In this document: positions 34,500 through 47,238 of the stretch, piece by piece
How positions within the stretch are numbered: position 1 is the stretch's first letter
Layout of the letters: the number at the start of each line of letters is the position of its first letter
Position numbers and translations under genes: made by a program
NCBI GenBank assembly: GCA_019649035.1
Contig: BMAT01009500.1
Coordinates: forward strand, 745,754 to 805,377
Length of the DNA: 59,624 nt
Direction: 5' to 3'
Source: Elysia marginata
Lineage: Eukaryota > Mollusca > Gastropoda > Plakobranchidae
The notes under the pieces: generated by a model
The model's input: only the letters and a program-made list of their open reading frames with translations
Database searches by the model: none
What the model was told of the DNA's origin: nothing

Positions 34500-37400
34500 G
34501 GCTAGCCGCGGTCAATGGGCATCTACCTAGCGTTCGAACAAACAAAAAAGTAAACTTAACGGAAAAACAGAGGAACCTAAAAATTGCATGCTGGAACGTC
34601 AGGACCATGCTTGACAAGACTAGCAGTGATCGTCCCGAACGACGCTCTGCCCTCGTGGCACATGAACTATTGCGGCTCAACATAGATATAACAGCCCTCA
34701 CCGAAGTTCGCTTCCCGGACAAAGGCAGTGTAAATGAGCATGGCGCTGGATATACTCTATACTGGTCTGGGAGACAGCCAGAACAAAGACGAATCTCTGG
34801 AGTAGGCATAATGATAAAGGACTCTTTAGCATCTAAGCTGGAAACACTCCTAACAGGCCATTCAGATCGTATCATGTCCATGCGCCTACCGTTAGATAAA
34901 AACCAACACCTCACACTATTTAGTGTATATGCCCCAACTCTTCAAGCCGAACCTGTGGAAAAAGATAGCTTTTATTCTGAACTGGGCAGACTCTTGACTA
35001 ACACTCTTGCAGGCGATAAGGTTCTTATCCTCGGTGACTTCAATGCAAGGGTAGGTAGGGACTCAGATACATGGAATGGAATTCTCGGACGACATGGCGT
35101 TGGGAACTGCAAGGAATACGGGCGCCTCCTTCTCGGGTTCTGCGCAGAGCATCAATTGACAGTCACCAACACAGTCTTCCAACAAAAAGACCGACTGAAG
35201 ACCACCTGGATGCACCCACGTTCTAACCACTGGCACCTCCTTGATTATATACTTGTGCGCAAACAGGACCTAAGAGACGTGCTCCACACCAGAGTAATGC
35301 CCAGCGCTGAATGTTCCACCGACCATTGTCTAGTTCGCTGCAAACTCAATCTAAAGTTCAAGCCCAAGCCTAAAAGGAAGGGTAAACCTCTCAAAAAGAT
35401 AAATGTCAGCAAACTTAGCATAGAGGAGATTGTGGCCAAGTTTCAGGCAGACCTAGAGAAAAATCTAAATGCACTTCCTGACCTTGACAATCCTACCCCT
35501 GAAAATGTTTGGGACAACCTGAAGTCATCAATCCTCAAGTCGTCGGAAGTAACTCTTGGCTACACAAAAAGGCTACACAGAGATTGGTTTGTGAAAATAA
35601 CCAAGAAGTTCAGGACCTTCTAGCACAAAAACGGGCTGCTCACCAGGCCCACCTTGCACAACCAAGCTGCACAGCAAAAAGGCTTCCTTCCGACATGCAT
35701 GTGCTATCTTACAACGTAAACTGAGAGTGATGCAGAACAACTAGTGGGAAGGTCTGGCAAGGATAACCCAGCAGTGCGCCCATATCGGTGACTACAGAAG
35801 GTTCTACGAGGCCCTGAAAACCATTTATGGCCCCACACACCAGATACAGAGTCCCCTTCGCAGCTCAGATGGACAGCAGCTACTTACTGAGATACCTGAT
35901 ACTCTCACCCGATGGGCTGAACACTTGAACACCCTCTTCAGCACAGATCGTTCTGTTCAAGACGCTGCCCTTCATCGTATCCCTCACCTCCCACTCATAG
36001 AGGAGTTAGATGATCCTCCAACTCTTGAAGAGACTATTACAGCCATTGGACAACTAAAAAGTCACAAAGCAGCTGGCATCGATGGCATTCCACCAGAAAT
36101 TTGGAAAAAGGGGGGCGTAGTACTACACGGTAAACTTCATGAACTCCTCGTTTGCTGCTGGGAACAAGGAAATCTGCCTCAAGATCTCCGCGATGCTGTC
36201 GTCATAACACTGTATAAAAACAAGGGGGAAAATTAGACTGCTCCAATTACAGGGGTATCACTCTCCTTTCTAACGCTGGCAAGGTTTTCGCTAGAATACT
36301 GCTCAACAGACTTGTGTCAACAATTGCTGAAGAGAACCTTCCTGAGAGCCAGTGCGGATTTAGATCTAACAGAGGTACAACGGATATGGTGTTTGTTCTT
36401 CGACAGCTTCAGGAAAAATGCAGGGAGCAAAATAAAGGACTATACATCACCTTCGTTGACCTGACCAAGGCTTTTGACACTGTGAGCAGGACAGGGCTGT
36501 GGCGTATCCTCGAACGGCTTGGCTGTCCCCCTAAATTCCTCCAGATGTTAATCCAACTACATCAAAACCAACAAGGGCATGTCAGGCCAAATGGTGATGT
36601 TTCCGAGCCCTTCCACATCTCAAATGGATGTAAAACAAGGTTGCGTACTAGCGCCAACTCTCTTCAGTATCTTTTTCAGCAAAATGATAGAGCAAGCTAC
36701 AGAAGACCTTGCCCCTGAAGATGGAGTCTATGTGCGGTACCGTCTGGAGGCAGCCTCTTCAACCTATGCCGCCTCCAAGCGCACACCAAAACTCAGGAGA
36801 GACTGATTCGAGACCTTCTGTTCGCAGATGATGCAGCCCTTGTGGCCCACACAGAACAAGCCCTTCAGCGCATTACATCTTGCTTTGCTGAAACTTCAAG
36901 TCTCTTCGGCCTAAAGATCAGCCTCAAGAAGACAGAGGTACTCCACCAGCCTGCTCCACATGACATGTACATTCAGCCCCGCATAAGTATCAACAACACT
37001 GGACTGAAGGCAACCCAACAATTCACTTACCTAGGATCCATCATTTCATATGATGCGAAAATTGACAAAGAAATAGACAACAGACTCTCTAAGGCTAGCA
37101 GCTCTTTTGGCAGGCTGTACAAAAGAGTCTGGAAAAACAAAAACCTGAGGGCAACGACCAAAACCAGGGTTTATAGAGCAGTGGTAGTCACAACCTTATT
37201 GTATGGTTCTGAAAGCTGGGTTTTATATCGCAGCCACACCCGCCTACTTGAGCGCTTCCACCAACGCTGCCTTCGCACCATCCTTGATGTGCACTGGACT
37301 GACTATGTATCAAATGTAGCAATCCTGGAACAAGCTGGATTGCCTAGCATCGAGGCAATGATTGTCAAATCTAGGCTAAGATGGGTCGGTCATGTCCACA

Positions 37401-37774
37401 GAATGGATGACCATAGGCTTCCCAAGATTATAATGTACACCGAGCTCTCCAGTGGCTATCGAGAGAGAGGAGCCCCCAGAAAAAGGTACAAGGACAGCCT
37501 CAAGAGAACCCTCTCAGCATGTGACATTGACGTTCAGGGTTGGTCCGACCTAGCCACTGACCGGAGCGCCTGGCGCTGCAGAATCCAAGAAGCTACCACT
37601 AAATTTGAGGAGGAAAGGATAACGGCAGCAAACGACAAGCGGTTGAGAAGAGACAACCCTACCCAAACACCAACACCCCACCCCTGCAGGCACTGTTCAA
37701 GGATTTGCCGAGCCCGTATTGGTCTTATCAGCCATGAACGGGCCTGCCGACAGAGACATGGACAGCCCCCTTAA
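34500..37774 (+). pseudogene. LINE endonuclease-reverse transcriptase ORF, frame-broken
   Basis: Domains in order. The AP endonuclease has LKIACWNVRTM (near 34580), ITALTEVRFPDKG, VLILGDFNARVGRD (near 35020) and STDHCLVRCKL (near 35320). The reverse transcriptase has KAAGIDGIPPEIWK, SNYRGITLLSNAGKVFARIL, CGFRSNRGTTDMVF, TFVDLTKAFDTVSR (near 36455), KQGCVLAPTLFS and the catalytic LLFADDAALVA (near 36820). The thumb/C-terminal region has QFTYLGSIIS, RLRWVGHVHRMDD and a CxxC...HxxxxC finger. Lesions: frame changes near 35585, 35670, 36228, 36633 and 36745, and a TAG at 35742-35744 replacing Trp in QNNWW. Catalytic residues are still readable in the separate frames. The number of breaks means it is dead, though not ancient. 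Confidence 0.9.
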
Positions 37775-37775
37775 T

Positions 37776-37789
37776 CTTCGTTAGCGAAG
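37776..37789 (+). other. 3' hairpin of the LINE
   Basis: CTTCG-TTAG-CGAAG, a perfect 5-bp stem with a 4-base loop. It begins two bases after the ORF stop and lies just before the (CA)n tail. It may be the RT recognition structure for target-primed reverse transcription (inference). Confidence 0.6.
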
Positions 37790-37806
37790 CAAAGCCACAC
37801 ACACAC

Positions 37807-37818
37807 AGATCCATACCT
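37807..37818. repeat. Right target-site duplication of the LINE
   Basis: agatccatacct, directly after the (CA)n tail. Confidence 0.85.
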
Positions 37819-38793
37819 TCAGAAGTTTGAACATGACGTCTAAAGAACATTAAATTCCCCATGGCATTAAGGACATATTAACCGCCAAAACTGAGATTTT
37901 CTCAAACTTGTCGCAAAAGAACAACGTTGATGATAATATTTTAAAGGAATTCAACCTCAATGGCAAATTCCTCGAACCAGATACAAGACTTATGGATACT
38001 CAATAATCTGCACACAAGATCATTTCAAGTATGGCATAGTTTTTATTACTTAAGACGACCGGAGCAAATAATACATACTGGAGGAGCAAGGAAGAAAAAG
38101 ACATTCCATATAATATTTCAAGTCAAAAGAAAACATTTACCAAAAGAAACTAACAAAAGTAAATGAAAGCTATTATCCCCGTCAAGAAAACAATCACAAA
38201 TTCTGGGATAGTAACAAGACTCAAAAATCATTCTCCAGATCAAAATTTGTAAATTGAAATGCTATAGAGACATACCAAACAGAATATAAACAACGTACTC
38301 TAACAGGATACACCATCACCCACGCCAGAATACAGACACCTTCCTGGTTTTTGACTGCAAAAAAAGAAAATACTGGTTCACTTCAAACAGACTCCGTTAA
38401 AAAATAGCAAGAGTGTTTGGAAAGTGCGACTGCAGACTCGCCATTGTGCTTACGTTGCAAATAAATAAAATTTTTAAACCATATAGATTTAGTTTTGCAC
38501 AGTTCAGAACCTAAACTTGAAGGAGGATAATAAGATACAGTATGAAGACAGCAGACGATGCGTTTACAACATGGCGAGACAAATTGTCTCGCGAACTGTC
38601 GACATGAGTCGGGTGTCGGCAGTCTCAAAAGAAAAAGAAAAAAAATTAATGACATTTTGTTCTTTTTTTCTCTATTTTAGAAGCTAAGGGAAAGGGATTG
38701 TTCAAAATGCCAAAACCTTGTGGCAATTTAGTAGTTAAGGCATCACACTCATTTGGACTGGTAGCGGGACATTTTAGATGATGATGATGATGG

Positions 38794-38858
<65 letters not shown>

Positions 38859-39497
38859 ATAATAATAATAATAATAATAATCTTATTAAGGTCTTAACTG
38901 TCAGTGTCTTCTCCTAGGATGTCCAAGAGCTTAAAAATTATGTTTTAAACTCAGGATATTCTAGAAATTTCCATAGGCATATATTTGAACCCTAAAGGTG
39001 TCTTGCAGATTTACCAAACGATATTTTAAAACCCTGTATAGACATTTTGAGCATGTAAAACAAATGGCACGTAGATACTTCAACAAATCACAGGTTATAT
39101 CAAGAGAGTGCTTTGCTATTAACCCAATAAAAAAGTTCATAAACCGGTTTTGCACAATGCGATCATGACATTTTTGTTAGGAGTCTCGCCTATTTGACCG
39201 TGCAAGCCTATGAAAGCCGTTTATTGTAATTTAACTACGAATCCATTAAGTATTTTCAATTTTAGAAACCCACTAAAGCTGTAGATAATAAATTTGCCTT
39301 AAAACTATAGAAACGTTGATGCAAGAAGGAAGAGCGGGTTTGTAAGATTCAGAAAAGATAGCTAGAGCTATCTAGATCTAAATTCTAGGTTGGATCTTGG
39401 CTGGTTCTAATGATTTGAATTGAATTTTGCATAAATTTTTCTAAATAAAAGAGGGCAGTTTTTAAAAAGCATTAAATATTCTCTCCCACCTTATACA
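37819..39497. other. Intergenic between LINE and second mariner-like element
   Basis: AT-rich with the GAT/AAT array; nothing else supported. Confidence 0.5.
38779..38882 (+). repeat. (GAT)n plus (AAT)n microsatellite
   Basis: About 25 GAT units followed directly by AAT units. Confidence 0.95.
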
Positions 39498-39499
39498 TA

Positions 39500-40672
39500 T
39501 GAGGCATTCCCAAAAGTTGGTCCATGAAACATGGACATTGAGGTGAAAAAATTAAACTCCCCCAAAGCACTTTAAATTGGGTCTATGTTATAGAGAAATT
39601 ATCTATCTTAACATTGTCGATACATTTTTACACACAACTGCTACTTAAAATCTCANNNNNNNNNNNNNNNNNNNNNNNNNNNNNNNNNNNNNNNNNNNNN
39701 NNNNNNNNNNNNNNNNNNNNNNNNNNNNNNNNNNNNNNNNNNNNNNNNNNNNNNNNNNNNNNNNNNNNNNNNNNNNNNNNNNNNNNNNNNNNNNNNNNNN
39801 NNNNNNNNNNNNNNNNNNNNNNNNNNNNNNNNNNNNNNNNNNNNNNNNNNNNNNNNNNNNNNNNNNNNNNNNNNNNNNNNNNNNNNNNNNNNNNNNNNNN
39901 NNNNNNNNNNNNNNNNNNNNNNNNNNNNNNNNNNNNNNNNNNNNNNNNNNNNNNNNNNNNNNNNNNNNNNNNNNNNNNNNNNNNNNNNNNNNNNNNNNNN
40001 NNNNNNNNNNNNNNNNNNNNNNNNNNNNNNNNNNNNNNNNNNNNNNNNNNNNNNNNNNNNNNNNNNNNNNNNNNNNNNNNNNNNNNNNNNNNNNNNNNNN
40101 NNNNNNNNNNNNNNNNNNNNNNNNNNNNNNNNNNNNNNNNNNNNNNNNNNNNNNNNNNNNNNNNNNNNNNNNNNNNNNNNNNNNNNNNNNNNNNNNNNNN
40201 NNNNNNNNNNNNNNNNNNNNNNNNNNNNNNNNNNNNNNNNNNNNNNNNNNNNNNNNNNNNNNNNNNNNNNNNNNNNNNNNNNNNNNNNNNNNNNNNNNNN
40301 NNNNNNNNNNNNNNNNNNNNNNNNNNNNNNNNNNNNNNNNNNNNNNNNNNNNNNNNNNNNNNNNNNNNNNNNNNNNNNNNNNNNNNNNNNNNNNNNNNNN
40401 NNNNNNNNNNNNNNNNNNNNNNNNNNNNNNNNNNNNNNNNNNNNNNNNNNNNNNNNNNNNNNNNNNNNNNNNNNNNNNNNNNNNNNNNNNNNNNNNNNNN
40501 NNNNNNNNNNNNNNNNNNNNNNNNNNNNNNNNNNNNNNNNNNNNNNNNNNNNNNNNNNNNNNNNNNNNNNNNNNNNNNNNNNNNNNNNNNNNNNNNNNNN
40601 NNNNNNNNNNNNNNNNNNNNNNNNNNNNNNNAAGACATGGTATAAACTGGACGAACTTTTGGGACAGCCTCA
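39500..40672. mobile_element. Second mariner-like element, mostly hidden in an N gap
   Basis: Two inverted ends flank the gap. The left one reads TGAGGCATTCCCAAAAGTTG from 39500. The right one, read inward from 40672, is TGAGGCTGTCCCAAAAGTTC. Over 27 bases that include the flanking ATA, 24 match. TA lies outside each end (39498-39499 and 40673-40674). The TGAGGC..TCCCAAAAGTT end is typical of mariner TIRs. The nominal length of 1173 bp includes 976 N, so the transposase is unseen. It is unrelated in end sequence to the mariner at 32.1 kb. Confidence 0.65.
39656..40631. other. Assembly gap (976 N)
   Basis: A run of N with no sequence content. Apparent open frames across it are meaningless. 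It lies inside the inferred second mariner-like element. Confidence 0.99.
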
Positions 40673-41092
40673 TATAGGGGCCTAATCATAGATCTAGGCT
40701 TTGAATTTAGATCAGATTCAACCTAAGCTGAGATTTAGAACTATATCTTAGATCTCCGCATCGAGCATTTCTAAATTAAATTTATTCTCTTCATGATCTT
40801 CAAGTTAAGATCTAGATTTAGATTTCTAAACATAAAACAGATTTAAGAGATAAATCTACATCTAAGTATTACTTTAAGCATACATAATTATAATCTTTAC
40901 TAAGATCTAAAAGAAAAACTGCATGTAGATCTAGGTCTCGGAAGTTTTAAACTATGATTAGCACACCAACATTTTGAGAGGTTTTGTAACATTACGTCAT
41001 GCTAGTTTAAGCATAAGTTTAAAATATAGGCGTTACTATCGATCGGTTTAATTATAGTTCAATTTCATAGTTAAGGAAAGAGCAAGTTGGCT

Positions 41093-41160
41093 CATAATAA
41101 TAATAATAACAATAATAATAATAATAATAATAGTAATAATAATAATATTTATAATAATAC
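41093..41160 (+). repeat. (AAT)n microsatellite
   Basis: AAT units with single variants. Confidence 0.93.
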
Positions 41161-41294
41161 ATTCAGACAAACATACTCTGTGATAAAGATAATATTTTAG
41201 AATTAAAAGCAGTTAAAGTCATGGTGGACTGTCGTAGACTTCATAAAATAGGTCTTGGCCGCTTCCAATTGTCCCTCGGATACAGTTTGCTCGG

Positions 41295-41363
41295 GACAAA
41301 CCAAATGCTGTATCTGCAGTGAAAACCATATGAGAGATACTGCACTTGGTTTGTCCACGGCAG
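41295..41363 (-). repeat. Dispersed fold-back repeat, copy 2
   Basis: On the minus strand CTGCCGTGGACAAACCAAGT to AGCATTTGGTTTGTC. Its two ends pair as GACAAACCAAGTGCAGTATC against GACAAACCAAATGCTGTATC. It is a better hairpin than copy 1 and also lies beside an AAT array (41093-41160). Confidence 0.6.
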
Positions 41364-44300
41364 TCGTGAAATTTTTGTTTTTGGCAATACCAGACTTGAG
41401 GGGCAAGATGTAACAATGATCTTTCATCTACCTTCTTAAGACCCTTTGAGGTATGGAAAGTAAATTCCTTAGCTCAGAGGGTAGGATTGAAAGGGAAATC
41501 ACAATAACATGTTTGAAAGATTCCGGAACAACAATAGATAATTAGAGAAAAGAACAGTATTAATGGCAGCAACACGTGCCAGTACACTATAATCTAAAAA
41601 ATTTAGGTTGCCTTCAAAATAAGCCTTCATAATAATAGGCCTGGCCACGAAATGTACACAAAACCTTGCTTGCGTGTTCTATTGTCTACATTAATAGATT
41701 TAGTACACTTGGGAACAATTTTAACATTTACATTTTGCTATGAAGTTTCAACCTGAGCTAAGTACGATGACTACGATGTTTTCTTGTAGTTTTGCCTCTA
41801 TTTCGACAATCTGTCTCGCAGAGAATAAAGTGCACTGCAGGTCTTGTGCTGAATCGTCGAATCAAGACGCCCTGCATCTTTGCAACGCCCATATGACGCA
41901 TTGAATGTAAGAGGTTTTGTTTCTTGCTGTAATTTTCCTATTCACCTGATGAAGTGCTCAATGCCAAGTTTCAAGCATCTTTAACAGCCGTGGAGGCAAA
42001 CTGACCTTGACAAAACAAAGAAAATCTCGCATAACAGAATTCACTGATAAAAGCAAATTTAAAAACACATCATGCGTTTCGTGACTTAGTCAAATTCTTC
42101 GTGTTTTTTTAGTGGCGAACAAACTACACTCGTTGATTAAGAAAAGTCAGTTAAGGATATGTATTTAGTATATCAGAGCTACTGAGGATGTTTTTTCTAA
42201 AACGATAATCCTCCTCTAATATTAGTGTTCGTAGATGTTCAATGAGTTGTTTTTTTCTAAAATACTGTTGCACCCTTTTTTAGGTATTCAGAAAAGTACT
42301 CTTTATCTCCATAGTTGCAATTGGAGTTCATATATGAAATGTTTGTAAAAATGAAACATAATAATCAATAAAATGCGCATGTAACAATAAGGTATATATT
42401 TTGTGATCCGCGTGTAACATAGAATGACGTGGGCCTATTGTAAGGGCAAAAGGCAGTTGCGGTTGTATGTGTAAACAACTTACATTGAGGAGAATGCAGT
42501 AAAAAGAAACACAAAATGTAGAAGAGATAATTTAATGTTGGTAGAAAATACAGGAGATATTAAAAGCCGAATAGGGTAGGGGGTAATGTTAAAATGAAGA
42601 AAATTTCTAAACGAGCTTGAGAAAGGGCTTTGAATGAAAAAAAGAAGACGAAATGGAATTTAAAAAATATTAAAATAAAGGGGAGGTCCTTTTAAAGGGC
42701 AAAAGGAAACTATTTAGAAAAAGATCAGTAAAAAAGTATTGAGAAAAAAAAAGAGAAAAGAACCATACTTTCTCACCGCCTCACACACCTTAAAATGCCT
42801 TATAACATTTGTAATTGTCCACACCTGCTATTAAAGTATGTGTGTTATAATTGATCACATACGCTGCGATAACTAGTTAATTGGACTTAAGTTAAAAATG
42901 TTTTACAAGAAACAAACAAGGCATCCCTCAATACACGAGAGTGTTTTGCTACAGGCCTGTAGTTGGGCACCTTGGCTGGCCAGTCAAGAGATATATGAGC
43001 GCCAGTCTCTGAGATGACCTTTGTACTGACACTGAAGCAATGCATCATCATTTCACTTTATTGTTTTTCCTTGAAGATTTCTCCACTGACAGCGTATATA
43101 GAATCTCTTCTTTAACATGCTTTCCTTTCTCTGAAACATCTAAACCTTTGTTTTCTTTGTTCCTTTCGAGATATCCGGTTTCTATTAAGTCGGTTAAGGC
43201 ATTGTTAGTTATTGTTTTTATAAAAATGAAAACAAGATATTATTTAGTAGATAAAGCGACGTGTCAGGTAACGTAGAGGAGGCACTGATAAACAACGAGA
43301 CTTGTTAAGGAGAATAAAAGTTAATCAATATATATCTTTTATAACTTTTTTCCCTGTGCTTTCTATTCTTTTTGTGACCCGGTTTAATTAGATGATTAGA
43401 TAACATTTTTAATAAGTTCATGCTATACGGTACGATAAGTTGAAAAATAAGTAATATCTGCAGCTTAAAGCTCATGTGCGGTTAGAAATCTTTGACTAAT
43501 TTAGGGTTTTTAAAAGATAGGCATGCTTTAAGTAAAGTTATTAGTTTTTTAGAGCATTACTAAACCCTCCGCTCCAAAGAGTCGCGAGGGAGCACTTCTA
43601 TATCTTTTATAATGTAATGGTTCTTAGCAAAATATTATAACAAATGACACAAGAGTGTGTTTGCGGAAGAAGGTGAAGTAAATAGAGTGATAAAAACCCA
43701 GGACTGATATGAAAGATAGAAACAGAGATAAGAGAGGGGTAAAATGATGAGAGAAAAAGATAAATAAAGCTTAGGACATCAAAGTTGCAAAACGAATGAT
43801 AAAGAAAAAAACAGGTGGAACATAGATTAAAAATAAGTTATGAGAAAGGTAATGAGATGAAGCAAGAATTAAGGATTTTTAGAAAAGGCTTTTTGAATAG
43901 GTAGATATACATGCACATACAGAGGCATTGTTTTTATGGTCTTAGAAGGGATAAAAAGACATGAGAAAATTTAAAGCATGCGATAACATTCACCTTTAAT
44001 ACAATGTTTCTATTTATTTTGGCATAAAAATTGAAATCTACATTGAAGCCAATACAGATTGTAATAGATTTACATACTCATGGTTTTCAAATAGTCGCTT
44101 TCGTTAACGTATTTCATGATAGGGATTTTGTTCTTACGCATATGTTTCTTATTACTAACGCTCTTGAACAAAGTTAAGGAAAACTTACAGTTACAAGAAA
44201 CTATAAAAATGAAAAGCAATTATGATAAAATCTCATAATTGGACTTTGATGCATGTTTCTATTTTACCGCGATGTTGGCTGAATAACTAAGGCCATTGGC

Positions 44301-47158
44301 CATTATTGTTGTGTTTCTTCGGGCGCTATTTTCATCCTGCCTGATCAGGTTTTATGACTCTTGGTTTTAACCATCAATGCATCGGTTGACGGATTTAAGA
44401 CCCTTTCTTGTCATTTCAGCGCAGACAATGAAAGTTGATATTGCCAAGTTAGGAAAATGAAATAGGCTGCAGGTGTTGTGTATCCAAAATGAAGAGATTT
44501 TGCATTCCTCATTTAAAGACTAAAATATTAATCTATAAATATGCAAATACTAAGAGATAGTTTCCTCTACAGGTGTAAAGTGATTATCATAAAAGTGATA
44601 CAAGATCTATTAGTTGTACACCAAAATACATTTCAAACGCGATGGCAAGTTCAGAGACATTTTTGTTGTCGAAGTACAGCTCATTCTCTAGGTTGTTGCA
44701 CTTGAATGATAACAAAAAAATTGTTGGTAAATGACAGTACCCTAAATAAATTTGGTATTGTCATAACAGAAAATAAATTAGGTTTCCCCATTGTAAGAGT
44801 TGGTCGTGCTGAAATAAAAAGTTGTGAACTATCATTCACACCAAATTTAATTATCGATTCAAACCTTCTTGAACTCATGGGTATGATGAGAGTTGTTCTT
44901 TAAGTTATGGAAAAACATTCTGTACGATTTTTTAAATAGATTTAAAAAATCCAATAAAGTGTCCTCCCAACTAATAAAGTTAAAAATCTCCACATTTTTC
45001 TTTGTTATCTTCCTGAATCAAATCCTTGAACATCGCTAAGGTTCTTTGAAATGTCCTCTATGAGGCAGAAAATGAAATAACATTCCTATTCCTAATTAAC
45101 TGTCATAATAAGAATGAGGAGGAGGGACTTCCCAGTGTGTAATTGCTTTTTCTTCGGCTGCTTTCTTCTTGCTGACCCTTTCGTCACAAATTATTCTCCC
45201 CGAATGCAGCTCTTCTCATATAATGTATAAAAAACCCTTCTCTGACATTCTTTTAGGTTTAATTAATTATTTTTATCAAATTTTCATGCCTGCAATTAGC
45301 AGGCGCACTTTGAATTTCTATTTCTGAACTATTTCCTCTGCTCAGATAAAAAATAAAATTTCAGTTCCTTACTCCTTAAATGATTTTTTCCGCACTGGCA
45401 CGAGTTTCATCATAAGGCCAGCGATGAAAGCTACATCTCGTGTTTATGTTTTGGGTTTTACAATGATTTGATTCTTCAGTCTGACATGACCTGGTCATCC
45501 TGAAGTTTGTCCCGGTAACTTACCTAGCATTAAAATGACAGATCAAGGAAATGAGATTGTTGCCTTTCCAGCAGGCTAATTGCCATCGATAAGAGTTCCT
45601 AATAAAAACCCATTGTAGTTACTTTTATATGCACTCTGGGCTCTTTACTTCCTAGTTACTTTGATGTGAACCTTGAAATTATAAAATAGAAAACAAAAAA
45701 ACACCAAACTAAACATACAAAACAAGCGGAAAACGTTCCATACATTGGTATTCTTCTGTATCTTGGAGAATGTCTCTTGTGTTTTGTAAAATCATTTCGT
45801 TGAGAAACCGATGATCTTCCTTATTTATATTATTTTAATAAGCGTACTTAAGTCTTAAGTACGAGCGATTTTGCAGTGGTATTTCTAGAAGATATGCCTT
45901 TTTATTAGACTCTACAACGTTTTACATGCTTTCATGTGATTTCCTTAACGCCAACGTTTCTTTCATTCCATAATGTGTTACATTTTCCACACGGTCTTTG
46001 TGTTTTTGTTATTTACCTTGAGACTCATTCTGTACGGTATGTTTTCCCCCTTTTCGCTCCGGAGCATTCGGATCATCATTGTCCACTGCATGGCCCTAAG
46101 TTTAATAATTCTCTACATTTTGGTTCAATTCAACTCTCTTTTCAATTTCGTGTTTCAATTAGTTTTTGTCATAAAGTTCAGGCAGATAAAATTTTGAATA
46201 GGCAAATTATCATCACATCGAACTCCATCAGCCTTGAGGGGTTTAAGGTCAGAAAACACTCTTCTGCAACCAACAGGTGTATAGATTTACGCCTGAGAGA
46301 CCAAAGAGCTTGCATTCTACCACTTCTCACACCACAGAAAGACAGGCGTTCTAACGCCCACACTCAAAGGTTAGTGATCTTTCAGAGACACTCCATCATC
46401 ATTTCTGAGGGGTCTGAGACCGGGGAGGTGTTCTCGGGATCTAGCATTGCACTGACCTGTCCATTCACGACACAAATTCATTCTCATTCACAGGCCGTGT
46501 AGATCGTGTTGACATGACGCCGCGAGAAATTAGTATGGTTTATAGGTTTTAAAAACCTTTGATAAGTGACCGTCTCGGCTATTGACATACCAGTTGCTTG
46601 CCGTTTCTACTCAAAGGTTGGACTTTCACTTTGCGTGGACTCTTGACCGTTTTTACTGTATTTGAAAAGGAGCATTTTCTTAAAGTTTGGAAAAATCGTT
46701 ATTTTGATAATATAAATTACATGAAAAAATTGCACGAAATATAGATTGGAAGATGGGGTTGTGTGAATAATTCAATATCGTAAGAGTCAGCTTGGCTAAC
46801 TTTTACTTATATTTTGTAGGGGGAAAAGCTAAATAGAAAAACAACGAAAAGTTTTAAATCATAATTGCTTTCCTTAAAATTTAATTCATTTTCATCCTAG
46901 TGTTTTATGATTTTTTTTCTCCGTGATTACAATTCTATATTCGTCTTTTTAAGCCAATACTAGTTGAAATAAGCCGTAGCATTTTGAGCACAGTACATTA
47001 ATTTTGCTATCTTCTCTAGTGAAACTATTTACTCGGGCTGCAAAAAAACCAAAAGTCTAATTTAAAGTTCAGTGGAAATTCTTTTTAAATGAATAACCGT
47101 CACAAATAACTATTATTAATAGTTCAAAATATACATTTCAAAGGTTTTTCTTCAATAG

Positions 47159-47238
47159 ATATCGACTCTGCTTGGATAAAGTACAGCCCTACAGTATGTT
47201 TGTTCAGGGGTTAATCCTGGCTGCGACAGTTGCTCTTG
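47159..47238 (+). other. Gene C first coding exon with signal peptide
   Basis: An acceptor-like tract (ggtttttcttcaatag) precedes position 47159. A leader of 37 nt, the ATG and 43 coding bases follow, ending CTTG|GTAAGT. The presence of an acceptor implies an upstream non-coding exon, as in genes A and B. That exon and its promoter were not located with confidence. Confidence 0.6.

Larger units (their letters stand above)
33745..37806 (+). mobile_element. APE-class non-LTR retrotransposon (LINE, RTE-like), near full length
   Basis: A 4062-bp insertion bounded by a perfect 12-bp target-site duplication (agatccatacct at 33733-33744 and 37807-37818). The 5' part, 33745 to about 34500, is non-coding or unassigned. 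An endonuclease and reverse transcriptase reading frame follows to a stop at 37772-37774. A 14-base hairpin (37776-37789) comes next, and the element ends in a short (CA)n tail (37796-37806) rather than poly(A). The protein type is the endonuclease-reverse transcriptase often mis-annotated in molluscs as craniofacial development protein 2-like. The short 3' UTR and microsatellite tail fit RTE-like elements, but the exact clade is not certain. Confidence 0.88.
40675..47158. other. Long gene-poor stretch upstream of gene C
   Basis: Begins with an AGATCTA-rich patch (40685-40945), then the AAT array and fold-back repeat. A frame of about 185 codons ending at 46502 is open but has no recognisable motif. 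A leader exon and promoter of gene C should lie in this stretch or further upstream but could not be fixed. Confidence 0.5.

Noticed and set aside
39614-40689. Frames of about 340-350 codons on both strands
   Set aside because: They consist almost wholly of N; only the flanking ends carry sequence.
42985-43270. TATA-like GATATATGAG with a later CAG|GTAACG as the gene C leader exon
   Set aside because: Weak TATA and weak donor, and no similarity to the gene B leader; too little to call.
45936-46502. 188-codon open frame as a gene
   Set aside because: No recognisable motif, no signal peptide with donor, and composition like the surrounding DNA; one open frame of this size is expected by chance in 60 kb with local compositional shifts.
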